Notes under the pieces: generated by a model | What the model saw: only the letters and a program-made list of their open reading frames with translations | Databases searched by the model: none | Told to the model about the DNA's origin: nothing | In this document: one piece after another, positions 7,497 through 16,713 of the stretch | How the letters are laid out: each line of letters starts with the position of its first letter | How positions within the stretch are numbered: the stretch's first letter is position 1 | NCBI GenBank assembly: GCA_964611345.1 | Contig: CAZSYU010000003.1 | Location: 30,147 to 94,146 of the forward strand | Direction: 5' to 3' | From: JALZVT01 sp964611345 | Lineage (GTDB): Bacteria > Pseudomonadota > Gammaproteobacteria > Pseudomonadales > Azotimanducaceae | Length of the DNA: 64,000 bases | Translations under genes and position numbers: made by a program

Positions 7497-9816
7497 CATC
7501 GTCTTGCATCTGTCAGATGGCGTTAATAAAAAGGCCCTGGTCCGGCTGTTGCTGCTTGCAAGCATTCTTGGCGCATTCGCACTATTACGCCTGCAACTCA
7601 CTTACGATCTTGGCTTTTTCCTGCCACCCCCCCAAAGTGATGAGCAACAACTGCTAATTGAACGACTGGGACAGGGTCCGGGCACGCAGTTGATTTTTAT
7701 TGTGCTGCCAAATACCGACCAAACAAGCGCCGATCTTGCCGGTGAACAGATACGCAAGCTGACAGGCGTTGCGCGGGTGCTCCCAGACGATCAGGAAGCC
7801 GGCATACAGGCCCTGCCCCAGGTATTGTGGCAACACAGATTGTTGCTTGGTGATCTGCCCACAACCCGCGAGGGTTGGCTCGAAGTGTTGGACGAACGCG
7901 TGGGCGACATCATGTTGGCCGACGAAGACTTGCAATCGCTAATCACGCAAGACCCGGCACTACTCAGCCTCAACGCGATCGAACAGGCGACCAGTGCGGT
8001 GAGTCAACCCAACTTCGTTCAGAGCGCCGACACGGAAAACAATCTCACCCAACAACGATTCCTACTCGTGCAAACAAAAACAGGAGCGTTTGATCTCGAC
8101 CAACAACACAATACTGTCACCGAGATTCGTACGAACCTGCGGGAACGCGGAATAACTAATGCAACACTGTACGGAAGTGGCGTATACGGCGTCGACCTGC
8201 AAAACTCGGTGCAGTCCGAGTCGATAGTCTTTAGCGGCCTCGCCAGCCTCGCTCTGGCTGCCCTGGTGTTTCTCCGCTTTCGCCGCTGGCTACTGGTGCT
8301 CGCCGTTGGCGTGCCCTTGCTGGTTGGCGGTCTGGCCGGGTTAGCCGCATTGGCCGTGTTTTTCACTGACGTACACGGCATCACCCTTGCTTTTGGCTTC
8401 ACCCTGCTGGGTGTCGCCATAGACTATCCACTGCATTTGTTGAGCCACACCACCCAGGCAAGCAATACACGCAAGGTTTGGCCAACCCTGAGCCTTGGGA
8501 TTGGCAGCACGCTCGTGGCCTACTGCGCATTCGCACTCAGCGGAACCACCGGCATGCAACAGCTCGGAGTGTTCGCCGGCACAGGCATAGGCGCCGCTGC
8601 AATCGCCTCCTGGTGGCTGACCTCAACCACATCTGGCACTAAATCAGCACTGGCAGAACCCGCTAGCAACAAGCAGTTGCACGCGCAGTTACCCATGCAC
8701 TTAGAGAGCCAGGGTCAGCCGAATCACTGGCCATGGTGTATCTGTCTGCTATTGGGCCTTGTACTACTGAGTACGACCAAACTATTTTCTGACGATCTCA
8801 GCCGCTTGACCCCGGTACCCCAAAGCACGCTGGCTGAAGACGCCCGAATACGCAAGGCCATGGGCGTCGCGGACATAAGGCATCTGCTAAGCGTGCGCCA
8901 CACCAACCTGCAAGACACTCTGGAGCATCTTGAGCAGGCGAATGTACTGTTGGAGCAGGCGATTGCTCGTGGCGAACTAACAGGCTATCAAAATATAAGC
9001 TCGCTACTGCCGAGCAATGCCACCCAAGCGCGCCGCCGTGAGAGCGCACAGAACCTGCTTAAGAATGGCAGTTTTCAACAGGCCGTTGAACAGTCAGGTT
9101 TTGCACCAGACGGATTTACCGGATTTACTAATGCTCTTGCCAAGCTCGCAGATACCGCTGCTCCGAACCTGAACTTGCCGGATCTGCTAGCAGCACCGGG
9201 CGAGTTGCCCAACCTCGTAGACTCAATGTTGTACAAGACCAACAACCAGTGGGTGGCACTGACTTTTTTGCGCGGCCTGCCCGACTCTACCGATGCACTC
9301 GCAAGCCAGCTACACAGTATAAATGGCGCACGGCTGGTTGATTTAAAGCAAGCCTCCAAGACGTTAGTCGCAGACTACCGAACCCGAATCTTCACTTTGC
9401 TTGGCCTCGCCCTCGGCGCGATTGCAGTTCTGTTGCTAACGGTTACCCGCCGGCCGGCACGCGTCATCTGGCTCATCGGCACACTGCTTGCCGCGCTGGT
9501 AGTCAGCCTCGGCGTTGGTCGATTATTACTGGGCGGGTTATCACTGTTTGATTGTATCGCTCTAGCACTGGTGGCTGGTCTGGGATTGGACTACGCCCTG
9601 TTCTTCAGCAAACGTAGCACAAGCATCGCCGACCGTGCGCTTACTCACAGAGCCATTACGCTATGTGCGCTATCGAGTTTGTTTGTGTTCACAACGCTCG
9701 CGCTATCAAGTATTCCTCTCTTACGCGGGCTTGGTATCACCGTTGCCAGCGGCGTCGCCGCAGCGTGGCTATTTGCGCGCCTGGGCTGGCACCCGAGCAG
9801 CTCACACCAGAGCTAA
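7489..9816 (+). CDS. MMPL/RND-family exporter of the aryl polyene cluster
   Basis: A 775-residue predicted exporter. It has an N-terminal helix (about 17-35), a periplasmic domain, five or so helices (about 245-370) that include GFTLLGVAIDYPLH, a second helix (about 415-430), a second periplasmic domain and a final group of helices (about 625-760) with LVAGLGLDYALFFSK. The two matching intramembrane Asp-Tyr motifs are typical of proton-driven MMPL pumps. It probably exports the pigment lipid from the inner membrane to the LolA-like carrier. The stop codon TAA overlaps the TAG of the convergent flavoenzyme gene within the bases CTAA (9813-9816). Confidence 0.88.
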   Translation: MTSIVLHLSDGVNKKALVRLLLLASILGAFALLRLQLTYDLGFFLPPPQSDEQQLLIERLGQGPGTQLIFIVLPNTDQTSADLAGEQIRKLTGVARVLPDDQEAGIQALPQVLWQHRLLLGDLPTTREGWLEVLDERVGDIMLADEDLQSLITQDPALLSLNAIEQATSAVSQPNFVQSADTENNLTQQRFLLVQTKTGAFDLDQQHNTVTEIRTNLRERGITNATLYGSGVYGVDLQNSVQSESIVFSGLASLALAALVFLRFRRWLLVLAVGVPLLVGGLAGLAALAVFFTDVHGITLAFGFTLLGVAIDYPLHLLSHTTQASNTRKVWPTLSLGIGSTLVAYCAFALSGTTGMQQLGVFAGTGIGAAAIASWWLTSTTSGTKSALAEPASNKQLHAQLPMHLESQGQPNHWPWCICLLLGLVLLSTTKLFSDDLSRLTPVPQSTLAEDARIRKAMGVADIRHLLSVRHTNLQDTLEHLEQANVLLEQAIARGELTGYQNISSLLPSNATQARRRESAQNLLKNGSFQQAVEQSGFAPDGFTGFTNALAKLADTAAPNLNLPDLLAAPGELPNLVDSMLYKTNNQWVALTFLRGLPDSTDALASQLHSINGARLVDLKQASKTLVADYRTRIFTLLGLALGAIAVLLLTVTRRPARVIWLIGTLLAALVVSLGVGRLLLGGLSLFDCIALALVAGLGLDYALFFSKRSTSIADRALTHRAITLCALSSLFVFTTLALSSIPLLRGLGITVASGVAAAWLFARLGWHPSSSHQS

Positions 9817-11369
9817 CCTGCCGAGACGCTGGCAAACATGCCATCCAGAGGGGGTGCGGCGCGACCGCTCTCGCTCGCCGCCAGCATACTCTTCACCGTT
9901 TCAGCTACCGGGCCAAGTGTTGCAACGTTGTGTGCAAGACTTGCACCGGCAGCAGAGTGCTTTCCATACAGCAGATCATCTTTCATGGTGTGAAACAGCG
10001 GCACCGCATGGTGATCGAAAAACCGTCCTTCGCCACCTACCCTTTGGCCTTTGCGCGCCACACTGCGAAACACCCGCTGCATCCCGGAATTCAATACTGC
10101 GGCCTGCTCAAAACTCGACTGTTGGGCCGCCATAAACTTAAGGTTGGTGAACTGACCGGAAAAGTACAGTTTTGATAGCACGCCCCAGTAATAGGCATAG
10201 TCCCAGAGCGTTTTCGCCACCATCAAATCGCGATTGCCGAACCCTCCGTACTGACCGCGATACAGTGACAGGGTACTGGTAAAAAAGGACAGCAACAGTT
10301 GCTCATAGCTACCGTAAACCGCTGGATCGCGCACATCATTTGCGATGAGCTCGGTGATAAATCCGTTAGCTAGCGCAATAAAGTCGCCGCCGGGCGAATA
10401 CAACGGATCTGCAAACACGCCCGAATCGCCCGAAGTCATCCAACCATCAGCAGAGAATACCTGCGAACTTGCCACCGCGTAGTTTTCAAGTATGTGGTAG
10501 TCGAGTGGCGGTCGATCTTGCAGCTGGTGTGCAACCAAAGGATGCTCTTGCTCTAACCAGGCAAGCAGTTCTTTATGGCTGCGGACCTGCGCCATATCGA
10601 CAAAGGCGGGATCAAACACCACCCCAATACTGGTGGCGCCAGAAGCCAGCGGGATCAGCCATAACCAATAGCCAGGGCCAGTAAAGTGATTCGTGCTGTA
10701 GCGCCGCGAATCACCGTTACAGCGCGCTTGCCACTCACCAGCGCTACTCCAGTCATCGATCTCCAGTCGTCCGTCTAATCGAAACCAGATGGCATGATTG
10801 TTGTGCCGCGACGGACGCTCAAGATCGCCGCCCTTACGAAGCCATGCTCGGCGGCCACTGGCATCGATAAGGTAACGCGAACAAAGTTCACGCTCGCCAT
10901 TACCATCACGCAGTTTTACCCTGTGCGCGCCGGGTGCTGTCCGAACGCCGCGTACCGTAGTCGAATCAAATAGCGTTACGCCGTCTGCAACGCACTCCTT
11001 CGCCAAATGATTTTCGAACCGCCCCCGATCGAGCTGATAGGTAGGAATTGGCAGCACCTTGCTGGCACCAATTTCATCGTATTCCGCGAGGTCGCGGGTT
11101 ATGGGCGTCGTACCACGCAAGAACATGCGCAAGCCAAATTTAGGCAGTTGCTCCGCCTCAAGATGGGCCTTGAGGCCAAGTTCTTCTGCAAGATAATGTG
11201 ACGCTATCTCAACGGTCGACTCGCCAACCTTGTGCGTGGCATTCGCGACCGGAAACTTACGATGCTCTACAACCGCAATATCCAGATCAGTACGGCGCCT
11301 GCGCAATTGGCGGGCCAGCGTAAGTCCCGCCATACCAGCACCCAGAATGACAACGTCATGGCGGTTCAA
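9813..11369 (-). CDS. Flavin-dependent halogenase-type enzyme (pigment cluster, unit B)
   Basis: A 518-residue FAD enzyme with a GAGMAGL nucleotide-binding motif at the N-terminus, a HKVGES motif (about 46-51) and a GDSGVFADPLYSPGGDF FAD-binding block. The halogenase signature WxWxIP is present (WLWLIP, residues 235-240), and Lys77 sits where the catalytic lysine of tryptophan halogenases lies. Related proteins occur in xanthomonadin and flexirubin loci and are annotated as halogenases. It overlaps the upstream gene by 4 bases. Whether it halogenates, oxidises or only binds substrate is not provable here. A bromine or chlorine on the aryl ring is a reasonable guess. Confidence 0.85.
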   Translation of the reverse strand: MNRHDVVILGAGMAGLTLARQLRRRRTDLDIAVVEHRKFPVANATHKVGESTVEIASHYLAEELGLKAHLEAEQLPKFGLRMFLRGTTPITRDLAEYDEIGASKVLPIPTYQLDRGRFENHLAKECVADGVTLFDSTTVRGVRTAPGAHRVKLRDGNGERELCSRYLIDASGRRAWLRKGGDLERPSRHNNHAIWFRLDGRLEIDDWSSAGEWQARCNGDSRRYSTNHFTGPGYWLWLIPLASGATSIGVVFDPAFVDMAQVRSHKELLAWLEQEHPLVAHQLQDRPPLDYHILENYAVASSQVFSADGWMTSGDSGVFADPLYSPGGDFIALANGFITELIANDVRDPAVYGSYEQLLLSFFTSTLSLYRGQYGGFGNRDLMVAKTLWDYAYYWGVLSKLYFSGQFTNLKFMAAQQSSFEQAAVLNSGMQRVFRSVARKGQRVGGEGRFFDHHAVPLFHTMKDDLLYGKHSAAGASLAHNVATLGPVAETVKSMLAASESGRAAPPLDGMFASVSAG

Positions 11370-12199
11370 AACTGCACCACGACTTGGGCGGCGGGGGCGG
11401 CAGCAAACTGCAACGTTTGGCGCGGCAGAACATCGCCGGCGATGCGAGCCGCCAGCGTTTCAAGCAATGCCATCGACGTACCGATTGGGTTACCAGCGGC
11501 AAGCTGGCCAAGTGGGGCACTGACAGCCAGGCTGGGGCGCGGCGTTTCATTAGTCGCAGCGCAATAACTCAGGCTTACCTGGGCCAGATTGTTTACATCG
11601 GTCACATTGGGCGGTGTAAGCACTAACGCGACAGCCTGAGTTTCATCTACGGGCTCAATATCGCGAAAGGGTGCACTGTTGGCGACATCGTACGCCACGA
11701 GCAATACAGGGTTTGCAAACGCATGCGCCTGACTGGCTGCTTCGAGTAAGGCGGCCCCAAAGCTCTCGCGAAAGCCGCCGACAAAACTGCTGGGGGCATG
11801 ATTTTCCGCACTGATCGTCCAGTAACCCGAGGGCGCGTTATGCACCGAGTTATGGAACTTGGTGGGCGACAGCAGCTTCTCTGGCTGCACCAGTTTGCGG
11901 CACATGTAATCGGTGATAGCGGTATCACCCATCGCGGAAGCAAACACCGACGGCACCAATGCTTTATCGACGCCGGCATAATCGCAGGCCTGATGAGCCA
12001 CCTCGACGGCCAGATTGATCATGAGCCCGGCCCGGCGGCGCTCTTTGGGTGGGATTGACGAAGGTTTGGGATTCACAAAGTCGCTCTTGGTGAGCGCGCT
12101 GAAGCCAGTTTTGTAGGCCGCAAGAAACTCTTCGGTGCCTTCTAAACCGCGCGCCCACACGCCAAACCCGGCGATGCCTATGTTGTAACTGTGTGTCAC
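11366..12199 (-). CDS. Beta-ketoacyl synthase-like chain length factor (no catalytic Cys)
   Basis: A 277-residue protein of the ketoacyl-synthase N-terminal-like family. The thiolase-fold landmarks are recognisable (SVFASAMGD, KFHNSVHNAPSGYW, HAPSSFVGG), but the nucleophile elbow has no cysteine. Such proteins pair with an active ketosynthase as chain length factors. It is encoded directly after the ketosynthase and overlaps it by 4 bases, which fits a KS-CLF heterodimer. It is shorter than full ketosynthases because the C-terminal half is reduced. Confidence 0.85.
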   Translation of the reverse strand: MTHSYNIGIAGFGVWARGLEGTEEFLAAYKTGFSALTKSDFVNPKPSSIPPKERRRAGLMINLAVEVAHQACDYAGVDKALVPSVFASAMGDTAITDYMCRKLVQPEKLLSPTKFHNSVHNAPSGYWTISAENHAPSSFVGGFRESFGAALLEAASQAHAFANPVLLVAYDVANSAPFRDIEPVDETQAVALVLTPPNVTDVNNLAQVSLSYCAATNETPRPSLAVSAPLGQLAAGNPIGTSMALLETLAARIAGDVLPRQTLQFAAAPAAQVVVQF

Positions 12200-13434
12200 G
12201 CTTTACCAAACACCACGCTGCAGTTATTTCCGCCAAACCCAAACGAATTGCTGAGAGCGGTGCGTACACTAGCCTGCTGACTATCAAGCAGAAGTGAAAA
12301 GTCTGCCTCTACATCTGTGGTGTTGCGGGTGCCAGGTACAAAGCCAGTAGTCAGTGCATCCAGGCAGAGCACCGCCTCGACAATACCCGCCGCGCCAAGG
12401 GTGTGTCCGGTCCAGCTCTTCGTTGCGCTGGCAAGTGTATGGCTATCCAGCAACTGCGCACAAACAGAACCTTCGGTTGCATCGTTCGCGCGCGTGCCAG
12501 TGCCATGCAGGTTCAAATAATCGATATCCCGCATCTTAAGGTTCGCCGAAGCCAAGGCCCGCTGCATCGACAACCGAGCCCCTAACCCTTCGGGATGGGC
12601 ACTCGACATATGGTACGCATCACAGCTTTCTCCGGTGCCCAACAGTTGGCACTCGCCCTGGCTGAGATCAGCAGTGAGTAAGGCAAACCCGGCAGCCTCG
12701 CCAAGGCTGATTCCGCTGCGGTTGATGTCAAACGGCCGACAAGCCTCCGGTGCCACGAGCTGCAACGAGTGAAAACCATAAATCACACTCAGGCAGAGGC
12801 TGTCCGCGCCACCCACCACAACGGCGTCAACCAGGCCCTGATGCAGCCAGCGCTGGGCGGTTGCGAATACTTTGGCGCTCGATGCGCAGGCCGCGCTTAT
12901 GGTGAGACGCGGCCCGCCAATCCCCAGTTGCGCGGCAACAAAGTCTCCGGGCGCGTGCGGGTTATGGGTCAGCGGCTGGCGCATATCGAGTGGAAAACGC
13001 TCGGCCGCATCCAATGCCTTGTAGGCGGTTTCTGTCCGATCGATGCTGGATGTGCTGGTGCCCATCACCAGACCCACGCGGGGCGCACCAAATCGGGCAA
13101 TGGCCGCGACGACACTCTGGCAAAAGTCATCTTGTTCGAGAGCGAGGGCTATTGTGCGATTGTTGCGACTGTCGCGCTCAGCTGCTATTTGCGCCGCCGG
13201 TGCCGATTCGGCGCCCAAATCGACACGACCAAGCTGGCAGTCAACAGCGCAGTCTGGCCAGGGCTCTGGAGAGAGGCCACCACGGTCGGCGCGCAGCGAC
13301 TCCCGCATGTTCCCAAGGCCAGCACCCAGAGCGCTGGTGAGGGTGTAGGCAGCAACGGCAATGGGTGCCAGTGGCGCACCTGCGGCGTTCCCGAACTCCT
13401 CCATTGCATTTGTGCCATCGTCTGGGCTCATCAA
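12196..13434 (-). CDS. Beta-ketoacyl-ACP synthase (KS), unit B
   Basis: A 412-residue condensing enzyme with the complete triad: Cys183 in SAACASS, His310 in NLHGTGT and His344 in KSWTGHTLGAAG. The C-terminal glycine-rich NSFGFGGNN is also intact. It should extend the polyene chain together with the chain length factor encoded next to it. The start could be Met1, Met2 or Met11 (13404); the extra residues are not conserved in the family. The 4-base overlap with the CLF and the shared strand with the PPTase point to one operon. Confidence 0.92.
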   Translation of the reverse strand: MMSPDDGTNAMEEFGNAAGAPLAPIAVAAYTLTSALGAGLGNMRESLRADRGGLSPEPWPDCAVDCQLGRVDLGAESAPAAQIAAERDSRNNRTIALALEQDDFCQSVVAAIARFGAPRVGLVMGTSTSSIDRTETAYKALDAAERFPLDMRQPLTHNPHAPGDFVAAQLGIGGPRLTISAACASSAKVFATAQRWLHQGLVDAVVVGGADSLCLSVIYGFHSLQLVAPEACRPFDINRSGISLGEAAGFALLTADLSQGECQLLGTGESCDAYHMSSAHPEGLGARLSMQRALASANLKMRDIDYLNLHGTGTRANDATEGSVCAQLLDSHTLASATKSWTGHTLGAAGIVEAVLCLDALTTGFVPGTRNTTDVEADFSLLLDSQQASVRTALSNSFGFGGNNCSVVFGKA

Positions 13435-13478
13435 AACGGCCTTAACCCGCGTCCCTGGTTATTCTTGTTCATACTTGT

Positions 13479-14294
13479 TCATAGCGCACTGCCACGACTG
13501 TCATCACCGGCTGGCCTGTCACCAACGCCCCGCAGCAGACAAACCAGCGCCGCTTGTTGCAACGCACCTACCCGCCACCAGCGAACGTCCCAGCTATGCG
13601 CGCGGACACTAGTACGCCGCCAGCCTGTGTCCCACGCGGTGATATTCTGCGGTGCGAGATTCTCAAGTGCTGTAAAACACTCTAGGTTAACGATACCCAG
13701 CGCCTTGTACAGCGATTCCGCCAGAGTCCAGCGTCGATAAAACAACAACTTTCGCTCTATTTCCTGCACGCTGCCAGGTAACAGCTGGTCCGCCGCACGC
13801 CAATCCATATGAGTTTCTAGGCGCTGAAAATCCCGGTCACGCAGGCGCTCAACATCTACCCCAAGCTGGTGCCCCGGTTCAGCCGCAGCGGCCAACAGCA
13901 GGTTGCCACTGTGCGACAGCGCAAGCGTCGGTGCAGCGCTTTCGCAATTTTCTGCTGAGCTTATAAGTCTTGGCGCACTACCTGCACATAGCTGCACCTC
14001 CCACCCGCTTGCCAGTCCAGCGGCTGACACCCAGGATCCTCCGAGCAAGCTCAGTGCCCGAGTGAGGGAGGCTGACTGTTGCGCCCTCTTGAGGGGTTGC
14101 TCAGCCCGCGCGGGGTAGTCGCTCCACAGCGTCCAACCCAATCCTGCTGTCGTTATCTGTCCTTCACAGACAGCGTTAGCAGGTATGCAGTTGTTAGGGC
14201 CTGTGGTGACGCTCGCGAATGTCAAAGTGATCCTGTAACCAACGATTTGGCGGGGTGTGTTCGCTAGCCTAACGGCAAGCGCGGTAGGATGCAC
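13479..14294 (-). CDS. 4'-phosphopantetheinyl transferase (Sfp-type)
   Basis: A 271-residue protein with the PPTase signatures LSHSGN (126-131), the Mg-binding LGVDVER (Asp147 and Glu149) and WTLAESLYKALG (Trp189, Glu193, Lys197). It would transfer phosphopantetheine from CoA to Ser49 and Ser46 of the two carrier proteins in this cluster. It is the first gene of unit B, 44 bases ahead of the ketosynthase, and is divergent from unit C. The N-terminal 100 residues are weakly conserved, as is usual for the family. Confidence 0.88.
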   Translation of the reverse strand: MHPTALAVRLANTPRQIVGYRITLTFASVTTGPNNCIPANAVCEGQITTAGLGWTLWSDYPARAEQPLKRAQQSASLTRALSLLGGSWVSAAGLASGWEVQLCAGSAPRLISSAENCESAAPTLALSHSGNLLLAAAAEPGHQLGVDVERLRDRDFQRLETHMDWRAADQLLPGSVQEIERKLLFYRRWTLAESLYKALGIVNLECFTALENLAPQNITAWDTGWRRTSVRAHSWDVRWWRVGALQQAALVCLLRGVGDRPAGDDSRGSAL

Positions 14295-14385
14295 CGAAGC
14301 CGCCTATGTCGACTATACTCGGCCGCCAGTCAGCCGATTCATTTACATACTTGGCACACACTTGGTTTCAGGCACCTGACATTCC

Positions 14386-15312
14386 GTGGAAAAGATCGCC
14401 CCAACAATACCCCAGACAGCGCCCTCCGCACAGGTTACACCCACGCCGAACTCGAGCACGCTTAAATTCTGGACCTGGCGGGTGTGGCAGCACATCGCTG
14501 CAGTGCTCAGCTATCCGTTGTTTGTCCTCGGCAGTCTGCTCCTGCTGCTGTTCGTACCGCTATCGATGCTGCTGTTTCGTGCCGACAAACAACGAACGCG
14601 TTGGTTGCGCAGCGCGCTGCACCGGGGCGCAAAGCTTTGGATTGGTCTAACAACAAGCCTGCTACTCATCCGGGTTGAGGTGGATGACCGCCGCGCGCCG
14701 GGTTCGGGGGCGGATACCAAGACGCCACTACTGGTTATCGCCAACCATCCCAGCCTGATCGACGTTCTGCTCATCAGTGCTGCGCTACCCGACCTGTGCT
14801 GCGTACTGAAGGGCAATCTGCACTATAACCCCCTGTTCACATTGCTCATCCGCCACCTCGACTACCTGCCAAACAGTGACCCGGAAGTGATGCTCACAGA
14901 GGGACAAGCTCGCCTGGCTGTCGGTGAACACCTGTTGATCTTCCCGGAGGGCACCCGCACAGCGCCAGCTCAGGCGACCGGTGAGGCACCGTCCAATGCC
15001 ATACCCGATCTACAATTCCGTCTGGGGGCTGCGGAACTGGCCAGGCGAACCGGGGCCCACACGTTGCCGGTTGTCATTCACTACCAGGAAAGTTATCTCA
15101 GCAAAGGCCATCCCTGGTATCGCCTGCCACCTAACATCATGGCGTTTCGACTCGAAATTGGCCCCACCATTGACCCCCTCATTGCACCGCTCATTGCGCA
15201 GGCGGAAGGCCTCTCCACGCGCACCCAACACAAACAGCACCGTAGGCGCATCAATCAAGGCTGGATAGACCATTTTGTTGAACGACTATCCGGCCCGGGT
15301 ATGGGAAACTAG
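14386..15312 (+). CDS. PlsC-type 1-acylglycerol-3-phosphate acyltransferase family (unit C)
   Basis: A 308-residue integral-membrane acyltransferase with two N-terminal helices (about 43-65 and 82-100), the catalytic motif NHPSLIDV (His and Asp of HxxxxD, about 122-129) and the glycerol-phosphate binding motif FPEGTR (about 187). Aryl polyene clusters often carry such a protein, presumably to acylate the lipid anchor. The start is a GTG at 14386, a short distance after the divergent promoter region. It is the first gene of unit C, and its C-terminus overlaps the region just before the second ACP gene. Confidence 0.86.
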   Translation: MEKIAPTIPQTAPSAQVTPTPNSSTLKFWTWRVWQHIAAVLSYPLFVLGSLLLLLFVPLSMLLFRADKQRTRWLRSALHRGAKLWIGLTTSLLLIRVEVDDRRAPGSGADTKTPLLVIANHPSLIDVLLISAALPDLCCVLKGNLHYNPLFTLLIRHLDYLPNSDPEVMLTEGQARLAVGEHLLIFPEGTRTAPAQATGEAPSNAIPDLQFRLGAAELARRTGAHTLPVVIHYQESYLSKGHPWYRLPPNIMAFRLEIGPTIDPLIAPLIAQAEGLSTRTQHKQHRRRINQGWIDHFVERLSGPGMGN

Positions 15313-15340
15313 GCCCTTTATTAGCCAATCCCACTTCACC

Positions 15341-15598
15341 ATGTCAGATACTCTTTCGGCCAGCACCACGCAAGATACGCTCCAACAGCTAAGTCGCCTC
15401 CTTGCTGACGAGTTCGAAATCACGCCCGAGACCATCACACTCGATGCGCATCTGTTCGAAGATCTTGATATCGACAGCATCGACGCCATTGACATGCTCG
15501 CAAGGCTACGTGAGCTCACCGGCAAACAACTGCCGGCGGACGAGCTAAAGTCTGTCCGCACCGTCGGTGATGTTGTGGCGCTCGTAGAGGCCCACTAA
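15341..15598 (+). CDS. Acyl carrier protein 2 (aryl polyene type)
   Basis: An 85-residue acidic carrier protein with the attachment motif DIDSIDAIDM at Ser46. An upstream in-frame start at 15275 would overlap the acyltransferase and add 22 unconserved residues, so the ATG at 15341 is preferred. The leading helix QDTLQQLSRLLADEF and the LDAHLFEDL segment before the serine are typical of the second ACP in these clusters. It is one of the two carrier proteins the PPTase must modify. Confidence 0.92.
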   Translation: MSDTLSASTTQDTLQQLSRLLADEFEITPETITLDAHLFEDLDIDSIDAIDMLARLRELTGKQLPADELKSVRTVGDVVALVEAH

Positions 15599-15601
15599 CA
15601 C

Positions 15602-16216
15602 TTGCGACTTCTGCTGGCACTGGCTCTACTGGCATATCCCCTCGCGGTCTACTTCCTCATTGACAGGCTGAGCCCGCTCGCACTCGCAGGACTGTTTGCG
15701 CTGATTTCGGGCGCCCGCCTGTTGCTGGCAACCCAGATCTCTCGCCGCGCTCTTGTGCTGGGGGCAGTCGCCATTGGTGCACTCTGTGTTGCCACCCTTG
15801 TGCTTGAGGACACCAGCGCCATCAAGCTGTATCCCGTTGTGTTGAGCAGCTGCGGTGCCCTGTGGTGTGGCTACACTCTCATGACTCCACCAAGCGCCAT
15901 CGAACGCCTGCTAAACGCGATTAACAAATCCCGCGCCGGCTTACCCGCCCGGCTACGAGATCGAATCCCCTTTGACACCGAGGGACTCGTACCGAGCGTG
16001 GCGCAACGCACCTACATGAACAGACTGACCATGGTTTGGCTTACGTTCTTTGTCGGCAACACAGTCGCTGCAGGGGCAACGGCGATGTCCGCCAGCACAG
16101 CAACCTGGTCTCTCTACAATGGTCTCATCAGCTATGCCCTGGCCGGCGTAATATTGCTCGGCGAGTTCATCTACCGGCCCTTCTATCAGCGCAAGCACGA
16201 AGGTGAGCTGTCGTGA
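15602..16216 (+). CDS. Small membrane protein of the aryl polyene cluster (COG4648-like)
   Basis: A 204-residue protein with about five membrane helices (roughly 2-20, 25-45, 50-65, 75-95, and two near 145-190). The middle part contains the soluble segment LRDRIPFDTEGLVP. Proteins of this type are placed next to the ACPs and the dehydratase in many aryl polyene loci, and their biochemical role is not established. The start is a TTG three bases after the ACP stop. The stop overlaps the next GTG start (GTGA), so the genes are coupled. Confidence 0.78.
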   Translation: MRLLLALALLAYPLAVYFLIDRLSPLALAGLFALISGARLLLATQISRRALVLGAVAIGALCVATLVLEDTSAIKLYPVVLSSCGALWCGYTLMTPPSAIERLLNAINKSRAGLPARLRDRIPFDTEGLVPSVAQRTYMNRLTMVWLTFFVGNTVAAGATAMSASTATWSLYNGLISYALAGVILLGEFIYRPFYQRKHEGELS

Positions 16217-16713
16217 ACGCACGTGCATTCGAGATCGTTTCTACTGCTGACTGCACAGCGGCCTTCGAACGTGGGCAATCACCGACGCTCGATCGAGCCT
16301 TGCCCGTCACCAGGGCAAGCTGGCGACACATCTACGCTGGCAGGCTGCCCGCCGCCACGATACCGCAAGATTGCGGCCAACCCTGGTGGCTGGATTTGCA
16401 GATTACGGATAACACCGCTACCAGCCTGCTGTGGGTAACACCAGACATGCCTGCTTTTGCTGGGCACTTTCCCGACCAGCCAATATTGCCTGGTGTTATG
16501 CAACTGCACTGGGGCATTCAGTTGGCTAATCTCATTTGGCCCCAGTACGCGGCTGACACCGCGTTTGTCGGCACCGCGCGAGTTAAGTTCAAGGCTCCAG
16601 TGTTACCCGACACTCTGATGCGACTGCAGCTGACAAGAGAAACCCAGATCAAGTTAACACTGAGTTCTGCCAGTGCAGAACTCACCTCGCTGTGGCTACG
16701 CTATCGTGACTAG
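16213..16713 (+). CDS. Hot-dog 3-hydroxyacyl-ACP dehydratase (ApeI/FabA-FabZ-like)
   Basis: A 166-residue hot-dog protein whose active-site segment AFAGHFPDQPILPGVMQL (His85) is a close match to FabZ/FabA dehydratases. It should remove water from the beta-hydroxy intermediates and so form the conjugated double bonds of the polyene. It starts with a GTG that overlaps the previous stop by four bases. The partner ApeP-like protein is encoded 1.3 kb downstream, and such pairs act together in characterised aryl polyene systems. Confidence 0.88.
   Translation: MNARAFEIVSTADCTAAFERGQSPTLDRALPVTRASWRHIYAGRLPAATIPQDCGQPWWLDLQITDNTATSLLWVTPDMPAFAGHFPDQPILPGVMQLHWGIQLANLIWPQYAADTAFVGTARVKFKAPVLPDTLMRLQLTRETQIKLTLSSASAELTSLWLRYRD

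Noticed and set aside
12769..13740. Long plus-strand frame opposite the ketosynthase and PPTase
   Set aside because: The opposite strand encodes two enzymes with complete active sites. The long frame is a GC-rich antisense artefact.
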